23,173 nt of DNA from a virus. Position numbers and translations under genes: made by a program. Below, in pieces: positions 14,961-23,173 of the stretch. The notes under the pieces were generated by a model. That model saw nothing but the letters and a program-made list of their open reading frames with translations, did not search any database and was not told the DNA's origin. Within the stretch, counting starts at the first letter, position 1. Every line of letters begins with the position of its first letter. The stretch lies in the IMG/VR virus record IMGVR_UViG_3300009161_000247, positions 1 through 23,173 of that record, one strand, 5' to 3'.

Positions 14961-15773
14961 ATGCTACCATTTAAACAATTTATATTAGAATCAAACTTTA
15001 GCCAATTACCAAGTTATCTAATTGATCAAATTAAAGCATTAATTGCTGATTATGTTGGTACATCCTGCCAGATTGAGATTAGCCCAGGTAACTATGTTAA
15101 ACCGACTGATTATAGTCTTTTAGGACATATAAAAATAGACCATCCTCAAAATAACTATGCATGGGCAGCGATTCAAGTGCCTATAAGGTTTGTGGATGCC
15201 TTGACCAAAGGTGGAGGGTTTAATGAGAAATTAATGCTTATTGGTATCTCATTAGCGGAATTTGAATATATTCATTACATGGACAACCGCAAAAAATCAA
15301 ATTTGTTTAGCACGCTTGTTCACGAGACACAACATGCAATTGATATAATTAGAAACAAATTTAGCGATAAAACGAAAGTGAAATATTATAAAGCAGTAGA
15401 TAGACTTAGGAAAGCAGTACTAAAATCGGAAGAGGATCCTGCATATAGAGATTATATACAGCATCCTGTCGAAATGCATCCAGTTTCATCTGAAATTTAT
15501 CACACTATTACAGAATATTATTCAAACCTTAAAGTAGAATCTGAAAAACTATTATTTTTAGAAGAATTAAAGGCATTTATTAAGTATGGTCTCGATAAAT
15601 ATGTTGGGACAGGAAAAGTGTTAAAACTACCACCATATTTTAATACTAATTATTATAAGGATTTTTTAGAGAGTTTAATTCCGGGCAGTCAACCATATAA
15701 ACAATTTAAATTAAGATTACTGAACCTGTATAATAACTTACGCGCAGTTGCACCACGTTTTAGCGTAAAATAA
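14961..15773 (+). CDS. HExxH metallopeptidase-like protein B with capsid-targeting-like N-terminus
   Basis: A 270-residue paralogue of the neighbours on both sides. It begins M-L-P-F-K-Q-F-I-L-E, with the predicted prohead-protease cut after Glu10. The region S-N-F-S-Q-L-P-S-Y-L then follows. H-E-T-Q-H lies at 121-125, in L-V-H-E-T-Q-H-A-I-D. The downstream block has H-P-V-E at 168-171 and S-S-E at 176-178, followed by I-Y-H-T-I-T-E-Y-Y; Glu171 or Glu178 is the likely third zinc ligand. The C-terminal third is helical and ends with L-L-N-L-Y-N-N-L-R, shared by all three. Unlike A it has its own late promoter at 14950, so each copy may be separately expressed. No signal peptide or membrane helix is visible, consistent with head packaging rather than secretion. 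Confidence 0.72.
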   Translation: MLPFKQFILESNFSQLPSYLIDQIKALIADYVGTSCQIEISPGNYVKPTDYSLLGHIKIDHPQNNYAWAAIQVPIRFVDALTKGGGFNEKLMLIGISLAEFEYIHYMDNRKKSNLFSTLVHETQHAIDIIRNKFSDKTKVKYYKAVDRLRKAVLKSEEDPAYRDYIQHPVEMHPVSSEIYHTITEYYSNLKVESEKLLFLEELKAFIKYGLDKYVGTGKVLKLPPYFNTNYYKDFLESLIPGSQPYKQFKLRLLNLYNNLRAVAPRFSVK

Positions 15774-15775
15774 TC

Positions 15776-15783
15776 TATAAATA
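15776..15783 (+). promoter_or_regulatory. Full late consensus TATAAATA, 5 nt before gene C
   Basis: An exact TATAAATA lies between the TAA of gene B and the ATG of gene C (15789), with 5 nt between motif and ATG. It is one of the two full-consensus matches at this spacing in the window. Confidence 0.65.
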
Positions 15784-15788
15784 ATAAT

Positions 15789-16628
15789 ATGTTACAATTT
15801 AAACAATTTATATTGGAATCTAATTTTAATCAGTTACCAAGTTATATTGCGGATCAAATTAAAAAAATCATTACTGATTATATTGACAGCGGCTGCCAGG
15901 TAAAGGTAACTGATTATAGCTGGAAAGGAACCTATGTAAAACCTCTAAATGGTAGCTCTTTAGGTCATATAAACATAAACCATCTAAATGAGTATAAGAT
16001 TACTCAAGTGCCTATAAAATTTTCAGATAAGATTAGCGAAGGTGGGATGTTTAAATCAAGAATTGTCCCGCCACGTCCTAATGGTGATACAATAGCAATG
16101 TGGATTGAGATATCATTAATTCAATTTGAAGGTATTGAAAACGACAAAGAAAGCATATCAAATTTGTATAGCGTACTTGTTCACGAGACACAACATGCAG
16201 TTGATAGATTTAGAAACATATTTAAAAAGAAAAAGAAATATTTTAAAGCAATAAAGCAGCTTGACCATGCATATGAAAATGATTTGGATCCGCTTCCAGC
16301 ATATAAAAAGTATGTACAGCATCCAATTGAGCAGTCAGCAATTTCATCTGAAATTTATCACTCTATTACAGAACATTATTCAAAACTTGAAACAAAATTC
16401 GAAAAGCAATTATTTTTAAAAGAATTAGAAGTATTTATTAAGTCAGATAATATTTACAATACATATTTTGCGCCAAGTGCTAAGTTTTATCCCCCTATAT
16501 ATTTTGATACTGAATTTTTTAATGGACTTTTTAAGAGTTTGACACCTAATAGTAAAATATATAAAAAAGTAAAATTAAATTTACTAAACCTGTATAATAA
16601 CTTACGCGTACAATCCAACATTACTTAG
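15789..16628 (+). CDS. HExxH metallopeptidase-like protein C with capsid-targeting-like N-terminus
   Basis: A 279-residue third paralogue. It starts M-L-Q-F-K-Q-F-I-L-E followed by S-N-F-N-Q-L-P-S-Y-I. H-E-T-Q-H lies at 132-136, the shift coming from an insertion near residues 90-105 (R-I-V-P-P-R-P-N-G-D). H-P-I-E is at 178-181 and S-S-E at 186-188. The spacing from HExxH to H-P-x-E (45 residues) equals that of B (46) and is shorter than in A (55). B and C are closer to each other than to A in the motif (H-E-T-Q-H against H-E-T-S-H). The zinc motif is kept in all three while surrounding loops vary, which suggests selection for activity with differing targets; that is inference. The stop is TAG. 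Confidence 0.72.
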   Translation: MLQFKQFILESNFNQLPSYIADQIKKIITDYIDSGCQVKVTDYSWKGTYVKPLNGSSLGHININHLNEYKITQVPIKFSDKISEGGMFKSRIVPPRPNGDTIAMWIEISLIQFEGIENDKESISNLYSVLVHETQHAVDRFRNIFKKKKKYFKAIKQLDHAYENDLDPLPAYKKYVQHPIEQSAISSEIYHSITEHYSKLETKFEKQLFLKELEVFIKSDNIYNTYFAPSAKFYPPIYFDTEFFNGLFKSLTPNSKIYKKVKLNLLNLYNNLRVQSNIT

Positions 16629-16637
16629 TCTAATTAC

Positions 16638-16643
16638 TAAATA
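16638..16643 (+). promoter_or_regulatory. Late-promoter-like TAAATA, 5 nt before gp6
   Basis: ACTAAATA lies in the 20-base gap after the TAG at 16628 and ends 5 nt before the ATG at 16649. It predicts a leaderless mRNA for gp6 and the following gene. Confidence 0.55.
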
Positions 16644-16648
16644 ATGAT

Positions 16649-18454
16649 ATGGCAGCAAGTAATTTTACAGAGTTTAACTTACCAAAACAAGCATATGCAG
16701 CATTTGATGCTACATCGCTTCGGGATCTGATAGTCCAGCGCTTACGCAATAGCGGCCTGTTTCCAGATGTAGATTATAATGGTAGTAATATATCTGGTCT
16801 AATCGATGTTGTTGCTTATACATACCACGTACTTTTATTTTATTTGAACAATACTGCCTCGGAAAGTTTATTTAATCAGGCAGAATTATATGAGAATATT
16901 AATAAGATTGTACAGCTTATTGGATATAAACCAATGGGACCACAAACAGCTATTTTAAATTTTAGCTTAACATTATTAAATACATTACCGCTAAATTTTT
17001 ATACATTAAAACGTTATTCAAATTTATCTATAAACGGTGTATCATATTCATTTAAAGATGATATTTATTTTGAAAAAACCACAACTGCAAATGAAAATGT
17101 AGATTCTGTTGGAGAAAACAACTTTCTTTTTCAGGGCATATATAGGGAATATCCGTTAATTACAGCAATTGGTGAGAATTTCGAGCAATACAGTATTACA
17201 ACTATTAATCCAAATACTTCAGAGTCTTTTGTCGATTATAATAATATAGATGTGTATGTATTAGACAGTAATACAAATACATGGTATCAGTGGAGTGAGG
17301 TTGAAACATTATTTTTTGCAACTATTACTGATAGAGTATTTGAAAAGCGCTATAACGAAAACGGTATAATTGAAATTAAATTTGGTAATAATATTAATGG
17401 TAAGCGACTAAATGCTGGGGATGTGGTTGCTATCTATTATTTAGAAAGTAACGGAACTGGTGGATTAATTGGTCCAAATTCATTAAATTCAAATAATATT
17501 AATCTGTTTAATACAAGTCAATTTAATTCAATTAGTATAGACATTTTTGATAATACGTTAAATTTTATTAATTCAACAACTAAAGGCTCATTATATTTAC
17601 AAAACATATATTCATCAACAAACCCAACTATTAATGAAAGTGTAGAGTCAATAAGAGCAAATGCGCCTGTTTTATTTGCAGCTCAAAATAGATTAGTTAC
17701 AGTTACTGACTATGAAGCATATATACTGAAAAATTTCTCAAATTTAATTACCGATACTGCTGTAATTAATAACCAACAATATGTATCTGAGTATTTAAAG
17801 TATTATTTTGATATTGGACTTGAGCGACCAAATGATGATGCGAGAGTATTGCTCAACCAGGTAAATTTTAATGATTCGTGCGATTTTAACAATGTATATT
17901 GCTTTACTGTCCCTCTAATAGCTGCTATTATTAATGAAACTACTCCTAATTATTTAAATAAGACATTGAAGCAGCTAATTATTAATAAATTAAATACCCA
18001 AAAAATTATTACTCAAAATGTTGTCCTATCAGACCCTGTATATCAAGCATTTACTATTGGTATACAAAAAAATAATGAATTACCTACCCCTAGTACATAC
18101 CTTGATACTAAAATAATAATTACAAGAAATCTTAATTCTGTTCAATCAAAAGAACAAATAAAAAATACATTTTGTAATAAAATAATTGATTTCTTTAATC
18201 AATCAAACAATAAATTAGGACAGTTTATTAATCTTGCGCAATTAAATGTCGACTTATTATCAATAGATGGAGTAAAAGAATTTAAAATTACTAACGGTGA
18301 GATAGAATTAAAAAGATTAAATGTAATTTATTGGAACCCGACATACGAAAAAAACGATATTACTTCAACATCTCAAAATATCCAATTAGCTGTATTTAAA
18401 TTTCCATTCTTATATAAAAGTAGTACTTTAAAGAATCAAATTGAGATCGTATAA
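16649..18454 (+). CDS. gp6: Baseplate wedge protein gp6 (baseplate J-like)
   Basis: A 601-residue protein. The N-terminus is very characteristic of gp6 of T4-like marine phages: F-D-A-T-S-L-R-D-L-I-V-Q-R-L (19-32), then D-Y-N-G-S-N-I-S-G-L-I-D-V-V-A-Y-T-Y-H, L-L-F-Y-L-N-N-T-A-S-E-S, and A-E-L-Y-E-N-I-N-K-I-V-Q-L-I-G-Y-K-P. The middle has the J-like segment E-S-V-E-S-I-R-A-N-A-P…A-A-Q-N-R-L-V-T-V-T-D-Y-E-A-Y-I (about 330-360). gp6 dimers knit the wedges into the continuous baseplate ring together with gp25 and gp53. T4 gp6 has 660 residues. The next gene follows after 2 bases and is probably co-transcribed. Confidence 0.88.
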   Translation: MAASNFTEFNLPKQAYAAFDATSLRDLIVQRLRNSGLFPDVDYNGSNISGLIDVVAYTYHVLLFYLNNTASESLFNQAELYENINKIVQLIGYKPMGPQTAILNFSLTLLNTLPLNFYTLKRYSNLSINGVSYSFKDDIYFEKTTTANENVDSVGENNFLFQGIYREYPLITAIGENFEQYSITTINPNTSESFVDYNNIDVYVLDSNTNTWYQWSEVETLFFATITDRVFEKRYNENGIIEIKFGNNINGKRLNAGDVVAIYYLESNGTGGLIGPNSLNSNNINLFNTSQFNSISIDIFDNTLNFINSTTKGSLYLQNIYSSTNPTINESVESIRANAPVLFAAQNRLVTVTDYEAYILKNFSNLITDTAVINNQQYVSEYLKYYFDIGLERPNDDARVLLNQVNFNDSCDFNNVYCFTVPLIAAIINETTPNYLNKTLKQLIINKLNTQKIITQNVVLSDPVYQAFTIGIQKNNELPTPSTYLDTKIIITRNLNSVQSKEQIKNTFCNKIIDFFNQSNNKLGQFINLAQLNVDLLSIDGVKEFKITNGEIELKRLNVIYWNPTYEKNDITSTSQNIQLAVFKFPFLYKSSTLKNQIEIV

Positions 18455-18456
18455 TT

Positions 18457-21400
18457 ATGAGTCAAAATACTGTTTTTTCACGTTTTAATACTACTGACTA
18501 TACGAATCAGCCTATACTCACTTCATATAGCTTAAGCATTACTCCATTCACTTTTAAACCGGTACTAGATGATGTTTCAAATATCTATTCTAATCGTAAA
18601 ATATATTGGGATTTTGGTGATGGTACTTTTTCTGAATCAGTCACTGCTTCACATTATTATAAATTACCTGGGGTTTATAATGTTACTTGCTTTTTATATG
18701 ACAAGAATGGTGAAGCATATCGAAACTCATTTATTCAAACAGTTACAGTATATGACTTAATTACAGATATTATTAAAATTGTACTTCCAGTTTCTAATAC
18801 TATTAATTATTCCTCACACGTATCAAATCCATTTACAGTATATAGATTTAACAGCTGGCAAAATTATAATATTATAACTAGTGCTGGTTATACAATTAAT
18901 TTATATGCTAGCGGTTCAAATTCACCTTTTATAACGTCAGAAAATTATAATAAAGATAAATTCGCACATTTAAAGCCTTATTCAAAATTTATTATTAAAG
19001 AGTTTAACAATCATACACAATCTCTTGAAGATATAGTGGTTGATAGTATTAATACTTCAAATGAAGAAATATATTTTAATGTGCAGAATAATAATCTTGT
19101 AAGGTGTTTACCTACTGATACTAATGCTTGTTTTGTTGGCACATCCGGTCTAAAAGATGTATATTTTGTAGATGATCTAGGAGTCAATACTGTATTGTAT
19201 GTCTCAGGGTCAGATACATGCCTAACAACATTTAATGATATACCCACTAATATTTTCGCATACTTTAATTATAATAAATTAGATTATGATAGCAAGGATA
19301 TACCAAAGTCTGAGTATAAGGTAATTAATGCTGTCTCAAATAATATTGAATATACATTTTACAATCAATTAAGCTCTTCACAATTAGTTATAACATCAAA
19401 TGGATTAGACGGTGATGGTGAAACATATGATACATTTAATATTGACCAAAACAAATTTCAAAGTCAAAAAATATCATTTGTTATAAGAGCGAAGGATTCA
19501 GATAATTATCCTTCTAAATTTATTAATACCTTGACTTTAATAGATAATAATCAAGAGTTGACTCCCAATACGATTAAAATCCAAACAATGAGTGGTAATA
19601 ACATTGTTTTACCTATAACTGCAATATCTAATTTTGGGGTATTATCTTCGCAGACTAATGGTGGGTATTTTCGTGGCTATATTGAGCCCTCTATTAGCTG
19701 TGAAAATGTTTACTTATCGGCAATTGCGAACTTGGCATTTTATAATAGTAACCCAAACAGCCCATTAGTAATTGCTCACCCGCAAAGCAAATATATACAT
19801 AGCATAAATTTAAATAGTTATAATCAGCCAATTACTAATACTTTAAACTTGACTGGTGTGAGTACTATTTCTTTAATTACTGAAAGCACTATAAAAAATG
19901 GTGTATGCTCAACTTATTCAATGTGGGCTGGTGATGCAGATGTTGACTATATTAAGAAATTTAATTCAAATGGAGAGATATTAAGCACATTTAATCTATC
20001 TGCAATTGCAACAACTGCAAATAGCAATGTAAGTCTACTAGGTAATTTAAGTAGTGCTGCGCCATCTAGTATTGCGTTTGACTCAAATAAAAATGCTTGG
20101 GTAACATTATTTGATGCAGTAAGTACAATTAGAATTAACAACACAACAGGCCTTGTAGATAGAGTTTTATATCCTAATTTAACTAATACAGACAATAGCT
20201 TATCAGCTGACTATGCAAGATTAAGTGGATTTGGTGGAGGTAATTCACTATCACCTTCTTCTGTTGACGTTGATAGATCCAATAATGTGTGGGTCACGTA
20301 TTCCAATCCACTATCAAGTTATATAATTAAGTATGATGATAGTGGTAATGTTACTTTACAAATACCCCTAACCGCGGGATATTCCGCTGATCAATTAATT
20401 GTAGATAAAGATGATAATGTTTGGGCTGTTTATAAGGACTATTTAACAAAGACAACGGAGTTAACAGGATATAAAGATTGTTTACTATATCTAAGTGCTG
20501 CAGATACAAATATTACTAAGATAGTACCATTAGTAGGTTCAATTGGAGATATAACCTTAGATTTGGATCAGCTGCCAATAGTAACATTTAATAAGAATTC
20601 ATTAGTCCGCATTAATAATAAGACAACATTCGATACAACCACTTATACAATAAGCTCCTCACCATTTAATTTATCTAAAAATATTAGTGATTTAAATGGT
20701 ATTGCGATTACAAGCAATAATGAATTGTTCGTAATTAGCGACCCATCAAAATGTATTTTTAATATTAATTTAGATATTGCTGTTCCATCACCGGTTACAA
20801 GTGTGTATGTATATTTATCTTCTAATGAAATTGCGCCTCCAGTAACACAAAATTCAGTATATTCATATGGTGATTGGACTGGTTTAAGGTGGAATAATAA
20901 GTATTCTTCAGCAACTATTAAGCAATTAATCTTTTTTACAGAAACTATATCTTGTACTAGTAACAACTTTAATATATACCCTGCAACTGGCAAATATGAA
21001 ATAGGTAAGATTAATGAAAACGTAGATTTTACCGAATTATATAAAGCAAATACATTTCAAGAATCTTTAATGCTTAAGCCTGCATTATATGATAACTTTT
21101 TAGGCACAATTGTTGGTAATATATCATCAAATCAAAACACAATCGGTAAGCGAGTATATGAGAAAATTTCCAATTTTACAGATAATGTGTATAATGTTGA
21201 TACTTGTAATATATCTTCATTATTATCATTACAAACATTATTAAACGAGCCATCTATTCAATTTACAAAATACAGTTATATATTTCCTGCTAATATTAAT
21301 CGGATTATGGATCTTGCATCTGTAAAGATTACCAAAATGTGGGGCGAGGCGAATAAATTTAATCAAAATTATAATAAATATGGTTTAACTGACAGCGATA

Positions 21401-21852
21401 TTCATGGTATAAATCTTGGCAGTGAATTAAACTTCTTTACAACAACATTAACTGCTGGTTCCGCATCTTTGCCAATTGTTGCATATGAAAAGTTTAGCAA
21501 GAATTATTATTATATAAACACAAATATCTTGAGTGCATCGTATGTTAATATAAATACAACAAACAACACATACAAGTTATCTGCTTATAATGATAGGTGG
21601 GGATGGGGCTTAGTCTTGCCTAATAATTATGTATCAACTGATATTTCAAATTACTATACGTTTTATAATTATATATCAACATTTGAAAATACATATATTG
21701 GGGGATTAATTAACTGGAACGATGAGAATACAACAATAGATAAAACTCAGCGTAACATTACATATGTAGATAGTGTCTTTAACAATATGATAACTTATCA
21801 ATTTGCGAAGGGTCTACACTTATTAACTAGTGATGCTAACATTGATGCGTAA
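18457..21852 (+). CDS. Large baseplate/tail adhesin-like protein with PKD domain and propeller-like repeats
   Basis: A 1131-residue protein directly after gp6, where T4 has gp7. A PKD domain is clear at about 25-100: Y-W-D-F-G-D-G-T (50-57), then H-Y-Y-K-L-P-G-V-Y-N-V-T and a closing T-V-T-V. At about 530-780 NHL-like strands repeat: P-S-S-I-A-F-D-S-N-K-N-A-W-V-T, P-S-S-V-D-V-D-R-S-N-N-V-W-V-T, A-D-Q-L-I-V-D-K-D-D-N-V-W-A-V, and L-N-G-I-A-I-T-S-N-N-E-L-F-V-I, suggesting a β-propeller. The C-terminal 250 residues are Tyr/Asn-rich with W-G-W-G-L near the end. Such domains bind carbohydrate or protein, so a role in receptor contact or wedge architecture is likely. No signal peptide. A role corresponding to gp7 is inference from order. 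Confidence 0.7.
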   Translation: MSQNTVFSRFNTTDYTNQPILTSYSLSITPFTFKPVLDDVSNIYSNRKIYWDFGDGTFSESVTASHYYKLPGVYNVTCFLYDKNGEAYRNSFIQTVTVYDLITDIIKIVLPVSNTINYSSHVSNPFTVYRFNSWQNYNIITSAGYTINLYASGSNSPFITSENYNKDKFAHLKPYSKFIIKEFNNHTQSLEDIVVDSINTSNEEIYFNVQNNNLVRCLPTDTNACFVGTSGLKDVYFVDDLGVNTVLYVSGSDTCLTTFNDIPTNIFAYFNYNKLDYDSKDIPKSEYKVINAVSNNIEYTFYNQLSSSQLVITSNGLDGDGETYDTFNIDQNKFQSQKISFVIRAKDSDNYPSKFINTLTLIDNNQELTPNTIKIQTMSGNNIVLPITAISNFGVLSSQTNGGYFRGYIEPSISCENVYLSAIANLAFYNSNPNSPLVIAHPQSKYIHSINLNSYNQPITNTLNLTGVSTISLITESTIKNGVCSTYSMWAGDADVDYIKKFNSNGEILSTFNLSAIATTANSNVSLLGNLSSAAPSSIAFDSNKNAWVTLFDAVSTIRINNTTGLVDRVLYPNLTNTDNSLSADYARLSGFGGGNSLSPSSVDVDRSNNVWVTYSNPLSSYIIKYDDSGNVTLQIPLTAGYSADQLIVDKDDNVWAVYKDYLTKTTELTGYKDCLLYLSAADTNITKIVPLVGSIGDITLDLDQLPIVTFNKNSLVRINNKTTFDTTTYTISSSPFNLSKNISDLNGIAITSNNELFVISDPSKCIFNINLDIAVPSPVTSVYVYLSSNEIAPPVTQNSVYSYGDWTGLRWNNKYSSATIKQLIFFTETISCTSNNFNIYPATGKYEIGKINENVDFTELYKANTFQESLMLKPALYDNFLGTIVGNISSNQNTIGKRVYEKISNFTDNVYNVDTCNISSLLSLQTLLNEPSIQFTKYSYIFPANINRIMDLASVKITKMWGEANKFNQNYNKYGLTDSDIHGINLGSELNFFTTTLTAGSASLPIVAYEKFSKNYYYINTNILSASYVNINTTNNTYKLSAYNDRWGWGLVLPNNYVSTDISNYYTFYNYISTFENTYIGGLINWNDENTTIDKTQRNITYVDSVFNNMITYQFAKGLHLLTSDANIDA

Positions 21853-21855
21853 ATA
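21850..21855 (+). promoter_or_regulatory. Late-promoter-like TAAATA overlapping a stop codon
   Basis: GTAAATA, whose TAA is the stop of the preceding gene, ends 5 nt before the ATG at 21861. It shares both spacing and spacer (ATAAT) with the element before gene C at 15776. Confidence 0.5.
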
Positions 21856-21860
21856 ATAAT

Positions 21861-23173
21861 ATGCTAAATAACAATTTTAATTATAAGGGTGTCGATGTTC
21901 AGCAATCTATTTTAAGTAATAATGTTGATATGTCGACTGCTCTGGACATTTATACACCATTTACATTTTTTGATTTCTTAAAGCAAGGCAAGCAGTCTTT
22001 ATCTCCTCAAGAATTTAATGATGCATATTTAGCATATTTAAAAAACTGGTATTTATTTAAAGATGGGGTATCTGTAACAAACGAAACTAATATTAGAGAT
22101 AGGTATATTGAGCTATTAAAGGATATTACTTTAAACTATACCACACAATCTGAAAAAAGATTTTTAAGTAACATTGATTATAGTGATCCAACGGATTTGG
22201 ATGTTACAATTCCATTTTTTAGTAGAAAGATTATAGAAATTTGTAATTTTTACAAATCTAAACGAGATGAATTAAAATTTAAGATACAAAAAAATAAAAT
22301 TAAAGGTAATAATGTATCTATTGACACCTCTATTTATCAAGCAATTGTAGATTATTTACTTTTAAATGACAATGATGAAAATTTCTACAATCTAAATATT
22401 TCATTATCTGCGGTAACAACAAATTTAAAGGTTGAAGTTGAGGAACTATTTGATTACTATGTTAATTACTTTGATATAGATCCAACTAAATCGGCAACAT
22501 TTTATGATGTTAATACTAAATTAAGGTCAGATTATTTTTCTGCTAATGTCAATGATTTAATCCGACTTATTTTTAAATTTTGATACTGCATTAAAGCAAG
22601 CAATATTAGGACCAAACGTATTTTTAGCTGAATTAGGCAGATTATTTACAATTAACTATAACATTGATCAGGTTAATTTAAACTGTTCTTCCGATGACAA
22701 GCTATTTAATTTAATAACAACAAATAAAAGTAAGCAGTCATCTTTTATTGAATTAAAAAAGAAACTAATATCGAAATACATTGGTACTGATTTCTATTAT
22801 CTCTCTACAGGATCGACAGTAACAGATATTGCTTCTGGTAAATTCTTAACAGCTCAGAATCCATCTGGTAATTTATTAAATAGACATTTTCCGAGCACAG
22901 CCTCTATTGAAGAGCATAGTCAGCTATTTAATTTGAGGCAAATTGGATTATTCTTTACCCCTGATAAACAAAGCATTTTACATTTTTCAACAGATAGAGC
23001 TCATTTTAATATAGATTACAGCAAACTATTACCTAATAAAATATATACATTTCCTGATCCTAGTATGTATGGTAATACAACAGGTTTAACAAAAACAACT
23101 TATGATTATCCATTAATCCAGGTTATTGATGTTTCGAGGTCTGTAAATAATATTAGTTATTTTGCTGCTGAAG
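21861..23173 (+). CDS. Virion structural protein, partial, requiring a +1 frame change
   Basis: The first frame gives 240 residues from ATG 21861 to TGA 22581-22583. The next frame (+1) is open from 22561 to the end of the window, about 200 codons, with no suitable start codon near its beginning. Joined at TTT-TGA, the reading is R-L-I-F-K-F-D-T-A-L-K-Q-A-I, a smooth helix, and continues L-G-P-N-V-F-L-A-E-L-G-R-L-F. The protein is helical at first (T-P-F-T-F-F-D-F-L-K-Q near 33-43) and becomes β-rich later. I cannot name the family; as it follows gp6 and the PKD protein it is probably a baseplate or fibre-attachment protein. The gene continues beyond the window. It may be a real programmed frameshift or an extra T in the sequence. 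Confidence 0.6.
22578..22584 (+). other. Candidate +1 frameshift site TTT TGA T (RF2-like)
   Basis: The codon TTT is followed by the slow stop TGA. A peptidyl-tRNA on TTT can move one base forward onto TTT again (22579-22581) and resume at GAT. The bacterial prfB site works the same way at CTT TGA C. Unlike prfB there is no internal Shine-Dalgarno just upstream, only A/T. One surplus T in the run of four would give the same picture. Confidence 0.45.

Noticed and set aside
1-23173. tRNA or other structural RNA genes
   Set aside because: I saw no cloverleaf-like sequence with a T-loop GTTCGA-type core in any gap; gaps are too short.

Overview
The window is a piece of the virion-structure region of a contractile-tailed, T4-like (Caudoviricetes, myovirus) phage with a strongly A+T-rich genome. 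The gene content shows this: a tail sheath end (gp18 type), a tail tube (gp19), a second tube-fold protein, two gp26-like hub proteins, a repeat-rich tape measure, a tube cap (gp48 type), wedge proteins gp53, gp25 and gp6, and a gp27-like hub. A trimeric dUTPase and a gp44-type clamp-loader ATPase are also present. The host cannot be named. No start codon here has a recognisable Shine-Dalgarno sequence, which is compatible with a Bacteroidota-like host but does not prove it.

Layout. 1-10959, all on +: sheath (partial), tube, tube-like protein, two tandem gp26-like genes (the first with a frame break), tape measure (interrupted by one in-frame TGA), gp48-like, gp53-like, gp27-like, an unknown 342-aa protein, and a protein with a possible RlpA/GH75-like cell-wall domain. 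10956-13475 is an island of alternating strands: a minus-strand gene that may be the small terminase, a plus-strand dUTPase and clamp-loader pair, and a minus-strand conserved gene of unknown function. Both convergent pairs overlap at their stop codons. 13508 to the end is + again: gp25, three tandem paralogues with an HExxH motif, gp6, a 1131-aa protein with PKD and propeller-like repeats, and a last structural gene that needs a +1 frame change and runs off the window. No stretch above 130 bases lacks a gene.

Expression. A T4-late-promoter-like motif (TAAATA, sometimes the full TATAAATA) ends exactly 5 nt before the ATG of six genes and 6-7 nt before three more. With T4 geometry the transcript would start on or next to the ATG, so many late mRNAs would be leaderless. 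One of these promoters lies inside a strong intrinsic terminator whose 3' arm encodes the first codons of the next gene. Another pair forms a perfect palindrome firing both ways. Genes packed within a few bases of the preceding stop mostly lack the motif.

Most interesting: each of the three HExxH proteins begins with ten residues matching the pattern of the T4 capsid-targeting sequence (M-x-x-F-K-Q-F-x-x-E). This suggests metallopeptidases packed in the head, trimmed by the prohead protease and injected into the host. Also notable are three interruptions in structural genes: a -1 shift at AAAA, an in-frame TGA, and an RF2-like +1 shift at TTT TGA. These are either recoding sites or sequence errors. 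The only two TGA stops of the main genes are at two of these places.
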